Origin: Bacteroidota bacterium | GTDB lineage: Bacteria > Bacteroidota > Bacteroidia > Bacteroidales > VadinHA17 | Length of the DNA stretch: 64,000 nucleotides | Reading direction: 5' to 3' | Assembly (NCBI GenBank): GCA_016718875.1 | Contig: JADKBL010000004.1 | Span: 62,001 to 126,000, forward strand | Part shown: positions 32,263 through 40,852 of the stretch, one piece after another | Numbering within the stretch: the first letter of the stretch is position 1 | Layout of the letters: every line of letters begins with the position of its first letter | Notes under the pieces: generated by a model | What the model was told of the DNA's origin: nothing | The model's database searches: none | Seen by the model: the letters and a program-made list of their open reading frames with translations, nothing else | Made by a program: the position numbers and the translations under genes

Positions 32263-33222
32263 ATGAATACGAACAGTCATTACGATGCAGTTGTAATAGG
32301 GGCAGGGCCGGCTGGTCTGACAGCCGGCATCTATCTCTCACGCGCCAGAATAAAGACTCTTATTGTCAATGAGGGAATAGTTGGAGGGCAAATGGTACTG
32401 ACCCATGAGATTGCAAATTATCCGGGGGTGGAAAGTATCAGTGGATACCAGCTCTCCAATATTATGAAAAAGCAGGCAATAAGCTTTGGCTGTGATATTC
32501 GTTCTAATGTATCAATAAAAAACCTGGATCTTTCCGGTGATTCAAAAAGTGTGATCATCTCGGATGGTACCAGCTATACTTCAAATACTGTTATACTTTC
32601 TCCGGGAGGAAGATCACGAACTCTTGGCGTTCCGGGTGAAGATTCTCTTAGAGGAAAAGGCATTTCATATTGCGCAACCTGTGACGGCGATTTTTTTACG
32701 GGAAAGGAGATAATAGCTGTGGGAGGCGGTAATTCAGCCCTTGAAGAGGCTGTCTCATTGACTAAATATGCCAGCAAGGTTACCATAGTTCACCAGTTTG
32801 ACCATTTCCAGGCATTTGAACATGCGGTTGAAGAGGCCAGGAAAAACCCGAAGATTGATTTTTTAATGGAATCAACAATAACTGCTTTCTATGGTGAAGA
32901 AAGACTTGAAAGTGTAGATATCAGAGATCTGAAATCAGGAAAAGTTAGGAATTTTAAAACAGACGGGACATTTATTTTTATTGGCTACATACCGAATACT
33001 GAATTTCTTAAGGGCAGGATAGAAATGAACCAGTGGGGGGAGATAATTGTCACTGCCGACATGGCAACAAGCATTGAAGGTATTTTTGCTGCGGGAGACA
33101 GTATCACCAAGAGGTACCGCCAGGTTACAACAGCAGTTGCAGACGGTACAATAGCAGCTCTTGCTGCTTCTAATTATATTAACGAAAGAAAAGTAAAACA
33201 GAAGAATCTTATAACAGCCTAA
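32263..33222 (+). CDS. trxB: Thioredoxin reductase
   Basis: Full-length, 319-residue low-molecular-weight thioredoxin reductase. FAD site DAVVIGAGPAGLTAGIYL near residue 9, redox pair SYCATCDGDFF near 136, NAD(P)H-binding IIAVGGGNSALEEA near 152 and the C-terminal FAD motif GIFAAGDSITKRYRQVTTAVADG near 275. It passes electrons from NAD(P)H to thioredoxin. Here it lies between two thioredoxin-fold genes. A related but broken copy fused to a thioredoxin is at 17195. Confidence 0.93.
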   Translation: MNTNSHYDAVVIGAGPAGLTAGIYLSRARIKTLIVNEGIVGGQMVLTHEIANYPGVESISGYQLSNIMKKQAISFGCDIRSNVSIKNLDLSGDSKSVIISDGTSYTSNTVILSPGGRSRTLGVPGEDSLRGKGISYCATCDGDFFTGKEIIAVGGGNSALEEAVSLTKYASKVTIVHQFDHFQAFEHAVEEARKNPKIDFLMESTITAFYGEERLESVDIRDLKSGKVRNFKTDGTFIFIGYIPNTEFLKGRIEMNQWGEIIVTADMATSIEGIFAAGDSITKRYRQVTTAVADGTIAALAASNYINERKVKQKNLITA

Positions 33223-33223
33223 T

Positions 33224-33643
33224 ATGTCAGGTACACTAATTATAATCAGTATTGCAGTTATTCTCCTTGGCTCTTTGTATTTCTTTGCCCGTGCAAAAAT
33301 GAAAAGCATTCCGGTTGTTGATGATCATCAGAATATTCTTACCCTGACTGATAAAAATTTTCAGCATCAGACTAAAGGAAGGGTAGTTCTGGTGGATTTC
33401 TGGGCAGCATGGTGCGCCCCTTGCAGGATGATGGCCCCTGTTTTGAATGAGGTGGCCGGAGAACTTAACGGTAATGCACACGTGGGTAAAGTCGATATTG
33501 AAAAGTATCAGTCGCTTGCACAGAAATTCAAAGTAAGAAATATTCCCACAATGGTGCTTTTTAAAAACGGGAAGGAGCATAGCAGATTTGTAGGTGTTAA
33601 GTCGAAAGATTTTCTTCTCGAGCAAATTAATAAAGCAAAATAG
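33224..33643 (+). CDS. Membrane-anchored thioredoxin
   Basis: The 139-residue protein has an N-terminal membrane helix (GTLIIISIAVILLGSLYFFARA). A regular thioredoxin domain follows, with VDFWAAWCAPCRMMAPVLNEVA (CAPC near residues 64-67) and the cis-Pro loop RNIPTMVLFKNG. Whether the domain faces the cytoplasm or periplasm is not certain; the positive residues after the helix suggest the cytoplasm. It starts 1 base after the trxB stop. Confidence 0.87.
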   Translation: MSGTLIIISIAVILLGSLYFFARAKMKSIPVVDDHQNILTLTDKNFQHQTKGRVVLVDFWAAWCAPCRMMAPVLNEVAGELNGNAHVGKVDIEKYQSLAQKFKVRNIPTMVLFKNGKEHSRFVGVKSKDFLLEQINKAK

Positions 33644-33649
33644 AATCAT

Positions 33650-34600
33650 ATGAAAGAAAAACTTCAATATTTTCCTATAACAAGCTTTTCAGTTGTAATG
33701 GGTCTGACAGGCTTAACAATTGCATTCGGCAAGTTTTATCATCTGCAGTGGCTGCCAAAGATTTTTTATGATATCTCCATTTTTACTGTTTTAGGCCTGT
33801 TCGTAACATTTATCGTTTTGTATGGACTTAAATTGGCTAACTATCCCGATGAGGTGAGCAAGGATTTTCATCACAGGATAAGAATTAACTTTTTCTCAAC
33901 GATATCCATCTCACTGTTATTGTTGTCAATTGCATTTTATACCTACTATCCGCTCTTATCAATAGTGCTTTGGTGGGCAGGTGTAATACTGCATACTGTG
34001 TTCATGTTTAAAACGATCAGTTTCTGGATTCAGCATAATTTTGAAATACAGCACTTTAACCCTGCATGGTTTATACCTGTGGTGGGAAATATTCTTATTC
34101 CTGTCAGTGGAGTTGAATATGCACCGGTTATTTTTTCCTTTTTCTTTTTTGCAGCCGGCTTTTTTTTCTGGATTATTCTGTTTACTATTTTTTTATACAG
34201 AGCTGTCTTTCATGCTCAGCTTCCTGAGAAGTTTATTCCTACATTTTTTATACTTCTGGCCCCTCCTGCTGTAGGATTCATTTCATACATGAGAATTGCA
34301 GCAAGCTGGGATGCTCTCTCTGTATTCATGTTATTTATGGCATATTTTTTTGTTGTCCTGCTCATAACAATGTATAAAAGTTTTACAAAACTGAGGTTCT
34401 TCATGTCATGGTGGGCATTTACTTTCCCTCTTGCAGCAGTTACAATAGCTTCTGCAGTTGCTTTCCAGGTTACTCATTTTGCAGGCTTTAAAATTATTGC
34501 CTGGATTATGATAGTGGCTACAATTATTGCTGTGGGAATAGTTGCCTGGAATACATACCTGCAGGCCCGCAAAGGAGAGATCTGCGTGAATGAAGATTAA
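33650..34600 (+). CDS. SLAC1/TehA-family anion channel or exporter
   Basis: This 316-residue, ten-helix membrane protein has the TDT/SLAC1 pattern: FPITSFSVVMGLTGLTIAFGKF at the start, FKTISFWIQHNFEIQHFNPAWFIPVVGNILIPVSG in the middle, and LLAPPAVGFISYM. Family members move tellurite, sulfite, nitrate, chloride or C4-dicarboxylates. Given thioredoxin, OsmC, DsrE and sulfide oxidase genes nearby, sulfite-type anion export is a reasonable guess. It follows the membrane thioredoxin by 6 bases. Confidence 0.85.
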   Translation: MKEKLQYFPITSFSVVMGLTGLTIAFGKFYHLQWLPKIFYDISIFTVLGLFVTFIVLYGLKLANYPDEVSKDFHHRIRINFFSTISISLLLLSIAFYTYYPLLSIVLWWAGVILHTVFMFKTISFWIQHNFEIQHFNPAWFIPVVGNILIPVSGVEYAPVIFSFFFFAAGFFFWIILFTIFLYRAVFHAQLPEKFIPTFFILLAPPAVGFISYMRIAASWDALSVFMLFMAYFFVVLLITMYKSFTKLRFFMSWWAFTFPLAAVTIASAVAFQVTHFAGFKIIAWIMIVATIIAVGIVAWNTYLQARKGEICVNED

Positions 34601-34624
34601 GTAATAAAATAATTCTGAAAATAA

Positions 34625-35170
34625 ATGAAAACAAAATTAACTGCAATTGTATTTGGTATCATCGGAGCTTTAGCCGGTATGTTATTTGCCGGTATAGCTT
34701 TAAATCTTTCTGCTGGAAGAATGATGATTAAGGAGATGAAGAGCCCCTATGATTATGAAAAAACAATTGAGACAATTGGTAACAGGGTTAACTCAATGAA
34801 GGAATGGCATATAGTTACTGTTTATGATATGAACAAAGAGGTTGTGGAGAATGGAAGTAAGCCAATAGGTAAATATAGTATCATAAAGTATTGCAGCGGG
34901 AAATATGCATCTGAGATGCTTGAAGCAGATGAACGAAAACCGATGGGTGCGATGATGCCTAAGGCTTTTGCTGTATATGAAAAATCTGATGGTCAGGTTT
35001 ACCTTGCCACTTCAAACGGAGCTGTAATGGGTAAATTATTCGGAGGAGAAACTGAAAAGCTGATCGAAAAGGTTTCACTTGAGGTTGAAGATATGTTGCG
35101 TTTTATGAACTTCAAATTCAGCATATTTTTAGAAATAAGAGGAGAATTCTGGAAGTTTTGTTCAGTATAG
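34625..35170 (+). CDS. Membrane-anchored DUF302 protein
   Basis: The 181-residue protein has an N-terminal Gly/Ala-rich membrane helix (VFGIIGALAGMLFAGIAL). A DUF302 domain follows (SPYDYEKTIETIGNRVNSMKEWHIVTVYD; YCSGKYASEMLEADERKPMGAMMPKAFAVYEKSDGQVYLAT). The last 25 residues after DMLRFMNFKF look non-conserved and may reflect a short extension. It is the last gene of the thioredoxin-channel operon. The function of DUF302 is unknown. Confidence 0.75.
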   Translation: MKTKLTAIVFGIIGALAGMLFAGIALNLSAGRMMIKEMKSPYDYEKTIETIGNRVNSMKEWHIVTVYDMNKEVVENGSKPIGKYSIIKYCSGKYASEMLEADERKPMGAMMPKAFAVYEKSDGQVYLATSNGAVMGKLFGGETEKLIEKVSLEVEDMLRFMNFKFSIFLEIRGEFWKFCSV

Positions 35171-35296
35171 GGACAAAATCAATAGAAAACTGTAACTGAT
35201 ATTAATTTCCGGAATGTCTAAACCTCTTTCCGAACGGAAGCCTGAAATTATAATTTAAATATCCCGATAAAAAGCTATTATCAGGTCTGATAGTCT

Positions 35297-35304
35297 TAAA
35301 TTTG
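35297..35304 (+). promoter_or_regulatory. -7 element of the second OsmC gene
   Basis: TAAATTTG matches TAnnTTTG and lies 22 bases before ATG 35326. It overlaps an in-frame TTG at 35302, which therefore cannot be the start. A small inverted repeat (GATAA/TTATC, 35266-35282) lies in the -33 region. Confidence 0.5.
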
Positions 35305-35325
35305 CATAAAATAATAAATGAAGAT

Positions 35326-35748
35326 ATGGGTAAAGAAACTGTGAACACCAAATGGCTCAGCAATATGGCTTTTGAGACAGAAATAAACGGTCACAAAATA
35401 GTAATTGATGCAGTTCCAGAAGTTGGTGGGGAGAATCGTGGTCCTCGTCCCAAGCCTTTTATGCTTGCAGCTTTAGGTGGTTGTACCGGAATGGATGTAA
35501 TCTCCATTCTTAATAAGATGAGAGTTGAGGTTGATAGCTTTAATGTCAGAGTTGAAGGAGACCTTACCGATGAGTACCCAAAGCATTTTTATAAGATGCA
35601 TGTTATATATGAGTTCTCGGGAAAAGATCTTCCGATGGATAAATTGCAGAAAGCTGTATCTCTTTCTGAAGAAAGATATTGCGGAGTAAGTGCTGTTTAT
35701 AAGAAGAGTATGGAGATGACATCGGAAATAAGGATTTTAGAATCATAA
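35326..35748 (+). CDS. OsmC-family protein
   Basis: The 140-residue protein from ATG 35326 has the OsmC pattern with RPKPFMLAALGGCTGMDVISIL and LSEERYCGVSAVY, the two conserved cysteines of the peroxidatic thiol site. It is distinct from the OsmC at 19160. It lies 9 bases upstream of the DUF1847 gene and has its own promoter. It probably acts on organic peroxides or reactive sulfur species. Confidence 0.85.
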   Translation: MGKETVNTKWLSNMAFETEINGHKIVIDAVPEVGGENRGPRPKPFMLAALGGCTGMDVISILNKMRVEVDSFNVRVEGDLTDEYPKHFYKMHVIYEFSGKDLPMDKLQKAVSLSEERYCGVSAVYKKSMEMTSEIRILES

Positions 35749-35757
35749 AAATCAGAG

Positions 35758-36249
35758 ATGGAAAATAACGATCATGTAAGTCTGTATAATGCTGAAGACA
35801 GAAGTATTCTTAAGATCGCGGAAGATTCTTTGGATTCCCGTCTTGACAGGGTGCAGGAGATAATTGTTTATGCAAAAGAAGCTGGTTTAAAGAAAATAGG
35901 AATAGCTAATTGTACGGTTTTTAACAAAGAGGCACAGGTTCTTTCAGAGATGCTTGTAAATGAGGGATTTATTGTGGATTCTGTAAACTGCAAACATGGG
36001 AAAGTACCTTTTACAGACCTGCTTCCCGGATATAAGGGCATCTCGTGCAATCCTGCAGGTCAGGCAAAATATCTTGAAGAGAAAGGGACAGAGTTAAATA
36101 TTATGATGGGTCTATGCCTTGGACATGATATGATATTTAATGCCAAATCAGCTGCTCCGGTAACACCTCTGGTGGTAAAAGACAGGGTTTTAAAGCATAA
36201 TACGGTTGAAAGTCTTAAGCAGAAAGGGAATAATGATATTCCCGTCTGA
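35758..36249 (+). CDS. DUF1847 protein
   Basis: The 163-residue protein resembles DUF1847 (RVQEIIVYAKEAGLKKIGIANCTVFNKEAQVLSEML; VNCKHGKVPF; SCNPAGQAKYL; MMGLCLGHDMIFNAKSAAPVTPLVVKDRVLKHNTV). The N-terminal Cys cluster seen in many family members is absent. Four cysteines remain (in ANC, NCKHG, SCNP and LCLG), suggesting metal binding. It is translationally close to the OsmC gene and converges with the nucleoside hydrolase-FmdE gene 8 bases on. Confidence 0.8.
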   Translation: MENNDHVSLYNAEDRSILKIAEDSLDSRLDRVQEIIVYAKEAGLKKIGIANCTVFNKEAQVLSEMLVNEGFIVDSVNCKHGKVPFTDLLPGYKGISCNPAGQAKYLEEKGTELNIMMGLCLGHDMIFNAKSAAPVTPLVVKDRVLKHNTVESLKQKGNNDIPV

Positions 36250-36257
36250 TTAAGTTC

Positions 36258-37688
36258 TCATAATACTTTAACGTCGAAAATATCATTCCTGTCCCACTCA
36301 AGCCAGAATTTAATTGATGTCTGTCGGATCAGGTTCCAGTAGTCTTCATCCTGAAGGCCGTAATCTTCAATACCTTTTGCAATAACAGCTTTTAGCTGTT
36401 GCAGATAACTGTCTTTAAGTTTTATCATTATTGATTTATTACCAAAGGTAAAAACCGCCTGGGGCCTTGCAAGAGTATCGTTTATAAGGTGAATGCTGCC
36501 CTGTCCCAAAGTGGCTCCGGTACTAACCTGGAGACCATCATTCATGCAGCTGAAAGGTTCAACAGACCCTGCATACGACCCGATCTCAAGCAGATCTGTA
36601 CCTATTCCGAAGTAGTCCCTGGCCCTGATTCCCATCTTTGCACCAACTATTGAAAATACACCAAGATGCCCATGAAACTCATCAGTAAGAGTGCATGCTT
36701 TCCATTCCTCAATACCATATTTTGATATTGCCTGTTCAAGGATCTGCCTCACATCATATACATATAATTCAGGGTTAACCGGAAAGCCAAACAAAGCCAC
36801 AAAATGGCCTGATCTGTATTGTCCTGTTATCATATCCCTGATCACATCTTTTATTATCAGGGTACTATAATCAGTATTAAAACGAATATTCAGATTGGAT
36901 CTAAGAGGTGTTAATTCAAATAATTCATGATTTCCAAGGAATAATGAAACAACCTCTTCAGCAGGAAGCGAAAGATCCATTCCTATTTCTTCTGCTGATA
37001 ATGTTATTCCCGAAATACTTAATAATGCCTTGGCAATGTAAGTATCTGATTTTTGGCTTTGATTTAATAATTCAGCATCGAAAACAGGGCTTAACTTATT
37101 CAGATTTGAAATAGCATCAAACCTGATGCCTGAATTCAGAAAGCGGGCAGCTGAGGAAATATCGTATTCATAATTGAATCCTTTTAACGGGTTAACAGAA
37201 TCAATATACCAGATCACTTCTTCAACTCGCTCCCTGAATGCCGGATTATTCTCTGTTTCCCTTGTAATATTTGTCAGTGGCCCGAGGCAGACTATTGTTA
37301 TCTGTGAGTCAGCAGGATGGAACAATTCAGGAGGTAGTATCCTCAGATTTTTTTGATTTGTCTTCTTTTTGTCTTTCGCATTATCTTTGTTTTTTAAATC
37401 CTGAGGTTCCCCGAAAAATACCGGTATTGTATCAGCCTTTAATTCATGCAGAAGTTTTTCCATCCTGGCATACCCTTCCTTCGTAACAGTCTGGCCATCG
37501 GAAATTATTATTGCTTTTACTGTAATTCCGGGATGCGATAACAGAATGCTGACAGCTCTCAGATCATGTACAGAACAATCAGTATCTATAATGATTGTGT
37601 GTTTTAGCTTAGTATGGAGGGGACTTGCAAAGTGGCTTATTGGAAATAAAATAAGCAGAAACAGAAGAGTGGACTTTTTCATTATCAT
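36258..37688 (-). CDS. Secreted nucleoside hydrolase-like/FmdE fusion protein
   Basis: The 476-residue protein has a signal peptide (to about residue 21). Residues about 30-300 resemble a nucleoside hydrolase (HTIIIDTDCSVHDLRAVSILL; TIVCLGPLTNITRETENNP). The usual DxDxxxDD calcium motif is altered to D-T-D-C-S-V-H-D. Residues about 320-440 resemble FmdE (CTLTDEFHGHLGVFSIVGAKMG; SCMNDGLQVSTGATLGQG). The FmdE family is named for a formylmethanofuran dehydrogenase subunit, but no such enzyme is here. The start overlaps the TonB receptor stop by 4 bases, so it is co-expressed with a receptor in a NikR locus. A metal-complex processing or binding role is an inference. Confidence 0.75.
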   Translation of the reverse strand: MIMKKSTLLFLLILFPISHFASPLHTKLKHTIIIDTDCSVHDLRAVSILLSHPGITVKAIIISDGQTVTKEGYARMEKLLHELKADTIPVFFGEPQDLKNKDNAKDKKKTNQKNLRILPPELFHPADSQITIVCLGPLTNITRETENNPAFRERVEEVIWYIDSVNPLKGFNYEYDISSAARFLNSGIRFDAISNLNKLSPVFDAELLNQSQKSDTYIAKALLSISGITLSAEEIGMDLSLPAEEVVSLFLGNHELFELTPLRSNLNIRFNTDYSTLIIKDVIRDMITGQYRSGHFVALFGFPVNPELYVYDVRQILEQAISKYGIEEWKACTLTDEFHGHLGVFSIVGAKMGIRARDYFGIGTDLLEIGSYAGSVEPFSCMNDGLQVSTGATLGQGSIHLINDTLARPQAVFTFGNKSIMIKLKDSYLQQLKAVIAKGIEDYGLQDEDYWNLIRQTSIKFWLEWDRNDIFDVKVL

Positions 37689-39523
37689 ATTTTTAATTTG
37701 ACTCCACCAAATACAGTAATGCCGGGCATAGTGTAAAAGTTGAGGGTAACATATTTTGTATTCAGAAGATTCTCAGCACTCAGGAAAAACTCGGCGAATT
37801 TAAATGCCCTGTATGTAAATTTTGCATTTAACAGGGTATATGACTCCTGACTAATATTTATTGAAGGGTCACTATCGAGATTATTAATATACTCTACACT
37901 GGTATTAAACAGGAATTTTTTGAGATTATAATTGCCACCAAGATACAGATGATGTTTTGGTGTGGCATAAACAGGGCTTTTCATTCCTATATATGCATAT
38001 GTCAGGTTAAGTTCAAGATCCCTGATCAGATTTGAATTGGCAGAAAACTCAATTCCTTTATTGCTTACTTCTCCGGCATTCTGTAATCCCTGCAAAGGTA
38101 CATTTACAATCAGGTTATCCCCGTTTACAATAAACCCTGTAAGTTCAAGCTTTACTTTATTATTATACAATGACTGCATAATGCCTGTCTCATAATTGAT
38201 TATACTTTCGGGACTCAGGCCGGGGTTATGATTCCACATATAGAACTCCTGGATTGTCGGGCTCCTGAATCCTTTGGCAACAGATGCTTTCCATGTTGTA
38301 TTTTCACTCAGGTTAAAGGCAAATCCTCCGGACGGGATCCATTCACCTCCATAGACTTCGTGTTTCTGAAATCTCAGACCGGCATTCAGGGTTAGTTTCT
38401 CAAAAAGTCTTTGTTGCATGAAACCATATATTCCTGCATCATAAAGAGAAGTGTCAGTAAATACAATTCCCTGTCCGTTCATAGCCTTTTCGTTTTCCGC
38501 AAATCCCCCGTAATTCATAAAATCAACTCCTGCTGTAAGAGTATTGCCGGGAAATAATTTAATTGCCTCATAAATATTGACACCATAATTTGCATCATTT
38601 GAATGAAATCCGTCAGATATATAATGTTCGCCGAAGTTGTAAAAGAATTTGGCAGTACCCGAATATGAAGAAAAGTTATTATCAACCGACAACGACCAGT
38701 AACCCCTGATAATATCTATTGTATTCCCTTTAACGGCATTTATGGTGTCAGGTCCGGGATCGGTTGCTTTATAACCCGCCAGACTGACGTCGGCACTGGC
38801 AGTGAGATGTTCGCTGATGTCCCATCCCAGTTTGACATATCCGTTGGTTATACTGAAGTCAGAGTTGGGTCTGTGACCGTCAGTCTGATCATGATTAACC
38901 GATGCAAAAACGCTGATTTTGTTCTTTTTATAACCTCCTGAAGCCATATACTTCTGTGTATTATATGATCCGTACATGAGATGACCGTTTGCATGCAACC
39001 CTTCTGATGACTGTTTTTTTGTAATAATATTTATAACTCCTCCCATTGCGTTGGAGCCATACAAAATAGAAGCAGGACCTCTTACCACTTCAACCCTTTC
39101 AACATCAGATGCAACATAAGCATCTGGCAAAGGATGACCGAATAGACCCATATACTGAGGATGCCCGTCTATAAGCATCAAAACGCGTGTTGTAGGGCTG
39201 CCGCCAATTCCTCTGATTGAAATCTGACCGGCTGCATTTGTTGCAACTCCAAATCCCATAACCCCTCTTTCAGTGACAAAAAGTCCCGGCACACGTCCGT
39301 TAAGGATAGGGAGAACATTGCTTTCACTGCTTGAGGCAATCTGCCGGTTGTTTACAACTGAAACTGCCATTGGAACATTTGCCCTGTTCACTTTTGTCGT
39401 AGATCCTGTAATCACTACCTCATCCAGGTTTACGGTGTCTTTCAGGATTGAGTGTAAAATATCCTGCGAGAATGATACAGATGAAAACAATATTGACAAG
39501 AGGAGAAGGGTTGCTTTTTTCAT
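37685..39523 (-). CDS. TonB-dependent outer-membrane receptor (likely nickel or metal complex)
   Basis: The 612-residue protein has a signal peptide, a plug domain (VVITGSTTKVNRANVPMAVSVVNNRQI; SIRGIGGSPTTRVLMLIDGHPQYMG; VERVEVVRGPASILYGSNAMGGVINIITKK) and a beta-barrel ending in an aromatic-rich strand (ITVFGGVKLKI). It is a compact siderophore/cobalamin-type receptor, not SusC. The adjacent nikR gene and a shared DNA element at both promoters suggest control by nickel, so nickel complexes are the favoured substrate. Confidence 0.87.
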   Translation of the reverse strand: MKKATLLLLSILFSSVSFSQDILHSILKDTVNLDEVVITGSTTKVNRANVPMAVSVVNNRQIASSSESNVLPILNGRVPGLFVTERGVMGFGVATNAAGQISIRGIGGSPTTRVLMLIDGHPQYMGLFGHPLPDAYVASDVERVEVVRGPASILYGSNAMGGVINIITKKQSSEGLHANGHLMYGSYNTQKYMASGGYKKNKISVFASVNHDQTDGHRPNSDFSITNGYVKLGWDISEHLTASADVSLAGYKATDPGPDTINAVKGNTIDIIRGYWSLSVDNNFSSYSGTAKFFYNFGEHYISDGFHSNDANYGVNIYEAIKLFPGNTLTAGVDFMNYGGFAENEKAMNGQGIVFTDTSLYDAGIYGFMQQRLFEKLTLNAGLRFQKHEVYGGEWIPSGGFAFNLSENTTWKASVAKGFRSPTIQEFYMWNHNPGLSPESIINYETGIMQSLYNNKVKLELTGFIVNGDNLIVNVPLQGLQNAGEVSNKGIEFSANSNLIRDLELNLTYAYIGMKSPVYATPKHHLYLGGNYNLKKFLFNTSVEYINNLDSDPSINISQESYTLLNAKFTYRAFKFAEFFLSAENLLNTKYVTLNFYTMPGITVFGGVKLKI

Positions 39524-39532
39524 ATATTAAAG

Positions 39533-39562
39533 TATTACGAATATGTTAAAAAGTGTTACTAT
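39533..39562. promoter_or_regulatory. Candidate NikR operator at the TonB receptor promoter
   Basis: TATTAC (39533-39538), 14 bases, then GTGTTACTAT (39553-39562). Exactly the same words and spacing occur in opposite orientation over the nikR start (39977-40006). A further TATTAC follows at 39560-39565. The site lies 10 bases upstream of the receptor start codon. Confidence 0.55.
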
Positions 39563-39576
39563 TACCTTAAAATTTT

Positions 39577-39978
39577 TTAGTCTGTTTTGCTCATTACAAG
39601 TTTTCCGTGTTTAATACCTTTTATGCTTATAAGTTTGTCTGACAGCTCAGTTAGCCTGTTTGCTTCTCCTTTAACTGCTGTAATTTCAAGGCATATGTCG
39701 TGACTCAGATGATAATGCTGGGTTGACAGAATTACATCATGGTAATCATGCTGAATATCATTTGATTTTGAACTGATATCCTTTTTATGATGATCATAGA
39801 TTAATACAATAGCACCAGCAACAACATTGTTACATTGCCATTTTTCTTCAACAATATTTTTTTCAATGAGGTGTCTTAATGCCTGTGACCGGTTTGCAAA
39901 GCTGTTTTTCTCAGCAAATCTGTCAAGTTCCTCGAGAAGTTCTTTCTCGAGGCTTACACTAAAACGGGTGACCGACAT
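39577..39978 (-). CDS. nikR: Nickel-responsive regulator NikR
   Basis: The 133-residue protein has a ribbon-helix-helix at residues 1-45 (TRFSVSLEKELLEELDRFAEKNSFANRSQALRHLI) and an ACT-like nickel domain. The nickel ligands of NikR align at His77, His88, His90 and Cys96 (QHYHLSHDICLEI). With bound nickel it represses nickel uptake genes. It lies 54 bases upstream of the TonB receptor gene on the same strand. A shared 30-base element overlaps its own start codon, suggesting autoregulation. Confidence 0.93.
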   Translation of the reverse strand: MSVTRFSVSLEKELLEELDRFAEKNSFANRSQALRHLIEKNIVEEKWQCNNVVAGAIVLIYDHHKKDISSKSNDIQHDYHDVILSTQHYHLSHDICLEITAVKGEANRLTELSDKLISIKGIKHGKLVMSKTD

Positions 39979-40006
39979 AGTAACACGAATTTATGTAAAA
40001 GTAATA
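39977..40006. promoter_or_regulatory. Candidate NikR operator over the nikR start
   Basis: Plus strand ATAGTAACAC (39977-39986), 14 bases, then GTAATA (40001-40006). This is the reverse complement of the TATTAC-N14-GTGTTACTAT element at 39533-39562. It covers the ATG of nikR, so binding would block expression directly. Confidence 0.5.
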
Positions 40007-40037
40007 TTTCTACATAAATCACAAATATTCCTGGAAA

Positions 40038-40850
40038 TTAATTTGAGCTTTCTTCAAGATTTTTAACAATGGTGACTGCTATTTTTTCAAAAGCATCAAT
40101 AACTGTTTTATTACTCTGATTAAAAATAGTTAATCCTTTCTCTGCCGCTTCCCCGACTTCCATAACAAGTGGAACCTGTCCTAACAGCCATGTATTAAAC
40201 TCCTTTGCCATTCTGTGTCCTCCACCTTTGCCGAAGAGATAATATTTCTCTTCCGGATGGCTGTCGGGAGTGAACCACGACATATTTTCGATTATTCCGA
40301 GAATTGGCACCTCAAGCTCTTCAGTCCTGAACATAGAGGCAGCTTTCCTGGCATCATTAAGTGATATCTCCTGAGGTGTTGTGACAATAATTGCACCCGA
40401 AAGCTTAAGCCTCTGAAGAGTTGTAAGCTGTATGTCACCTGTTCCGGGAGGGAAATCGATTATCATATAATCAATTTCTTCCCAGAAGGTATTTTCATAG
40501 AGCTGGGTAATAGCTCCGGCAGCCATTGGTCCCCGCCAGATTAGTGATTGGCTGCGGTCAACAAAAAAACCAATTGACATGATCTTAACTCCGAATTTTT
40601 CGATTGGGAATATTGATTCCTTTTCTCCAAACTTAATTACTTCAGGGGTGGCATCCTCAATGCCGAACATCCTGGGTATTGACGGACCATAAATATCAGC
40701 ATCTACAAGGGCAGTTTTGTACCCGTTTCGTGCCAGTGAAACTGCCAGGTTGGCTGCTACTGTAGATTTTCCTACTCCACCCTTGCCTGATGCAACAGCT
40801 ATAATATGCTTAACTCCTTCCATTGGTAGTTTGTCAAATAATTCGCTCAT
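40038..40850 (-). CDS. Mrp/NBP35-type P-loop ATPase
   Basis: The 270-residue protein has the deviant Walker A IIAVASGKGGVGKSTVAANLA near residue 16, VDADIYGPSIPRMFG near 49 and DYMIIDFPPGTGDIQLT near 126, which are hallmarks of Mrp/ApbC Fe-S cluster carriers. The usual C-terminal CxxC is not present (ENMSWFTPDSHPEEKYYLFG), as in some short Mrp forms. Mrp proteins carry and insert Fe-S clusters. It is the last gene of the ORP-like operon; in Desulfovibrio an Mrp-like ATPase is part of the orange-protein complex. Confidence 0.88.
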   Translation of the reverse strand: MSELFDKLPMEGVKHIIAVASGKGGVGKSTVAANLAVSLARNGYKTALVDADIYGPSIPRMFGIEDATPEVIKFGEKESIFPIEKFGVKIMSIGFFVDRSQSLIWRGPMAAGAITQLYENTFWEEIDYMIIDFPPGTGDIQLTTLQRLKLSGAIIVTTPQEISLNDARKAASMFRTEELEVPILGIIENMSWFTPDSHPEEKYYLFGKGGGHRMAKEFNTWLLGQVPLVMEVGEAAEKGLTIFNQSNKTVIDAFEKIAVTIVKNLEESSN

Positions 40851-40852
40851 AA

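Noticed and set aside
36258..37688. Formylmethanofuran dehydrogenase subunit E and methanogenesis
   Set aside because: Only an FmdE-like domain fused to a hydrolase-like part is present, with an export signal. No other subunits or methanogenesis genes occur.
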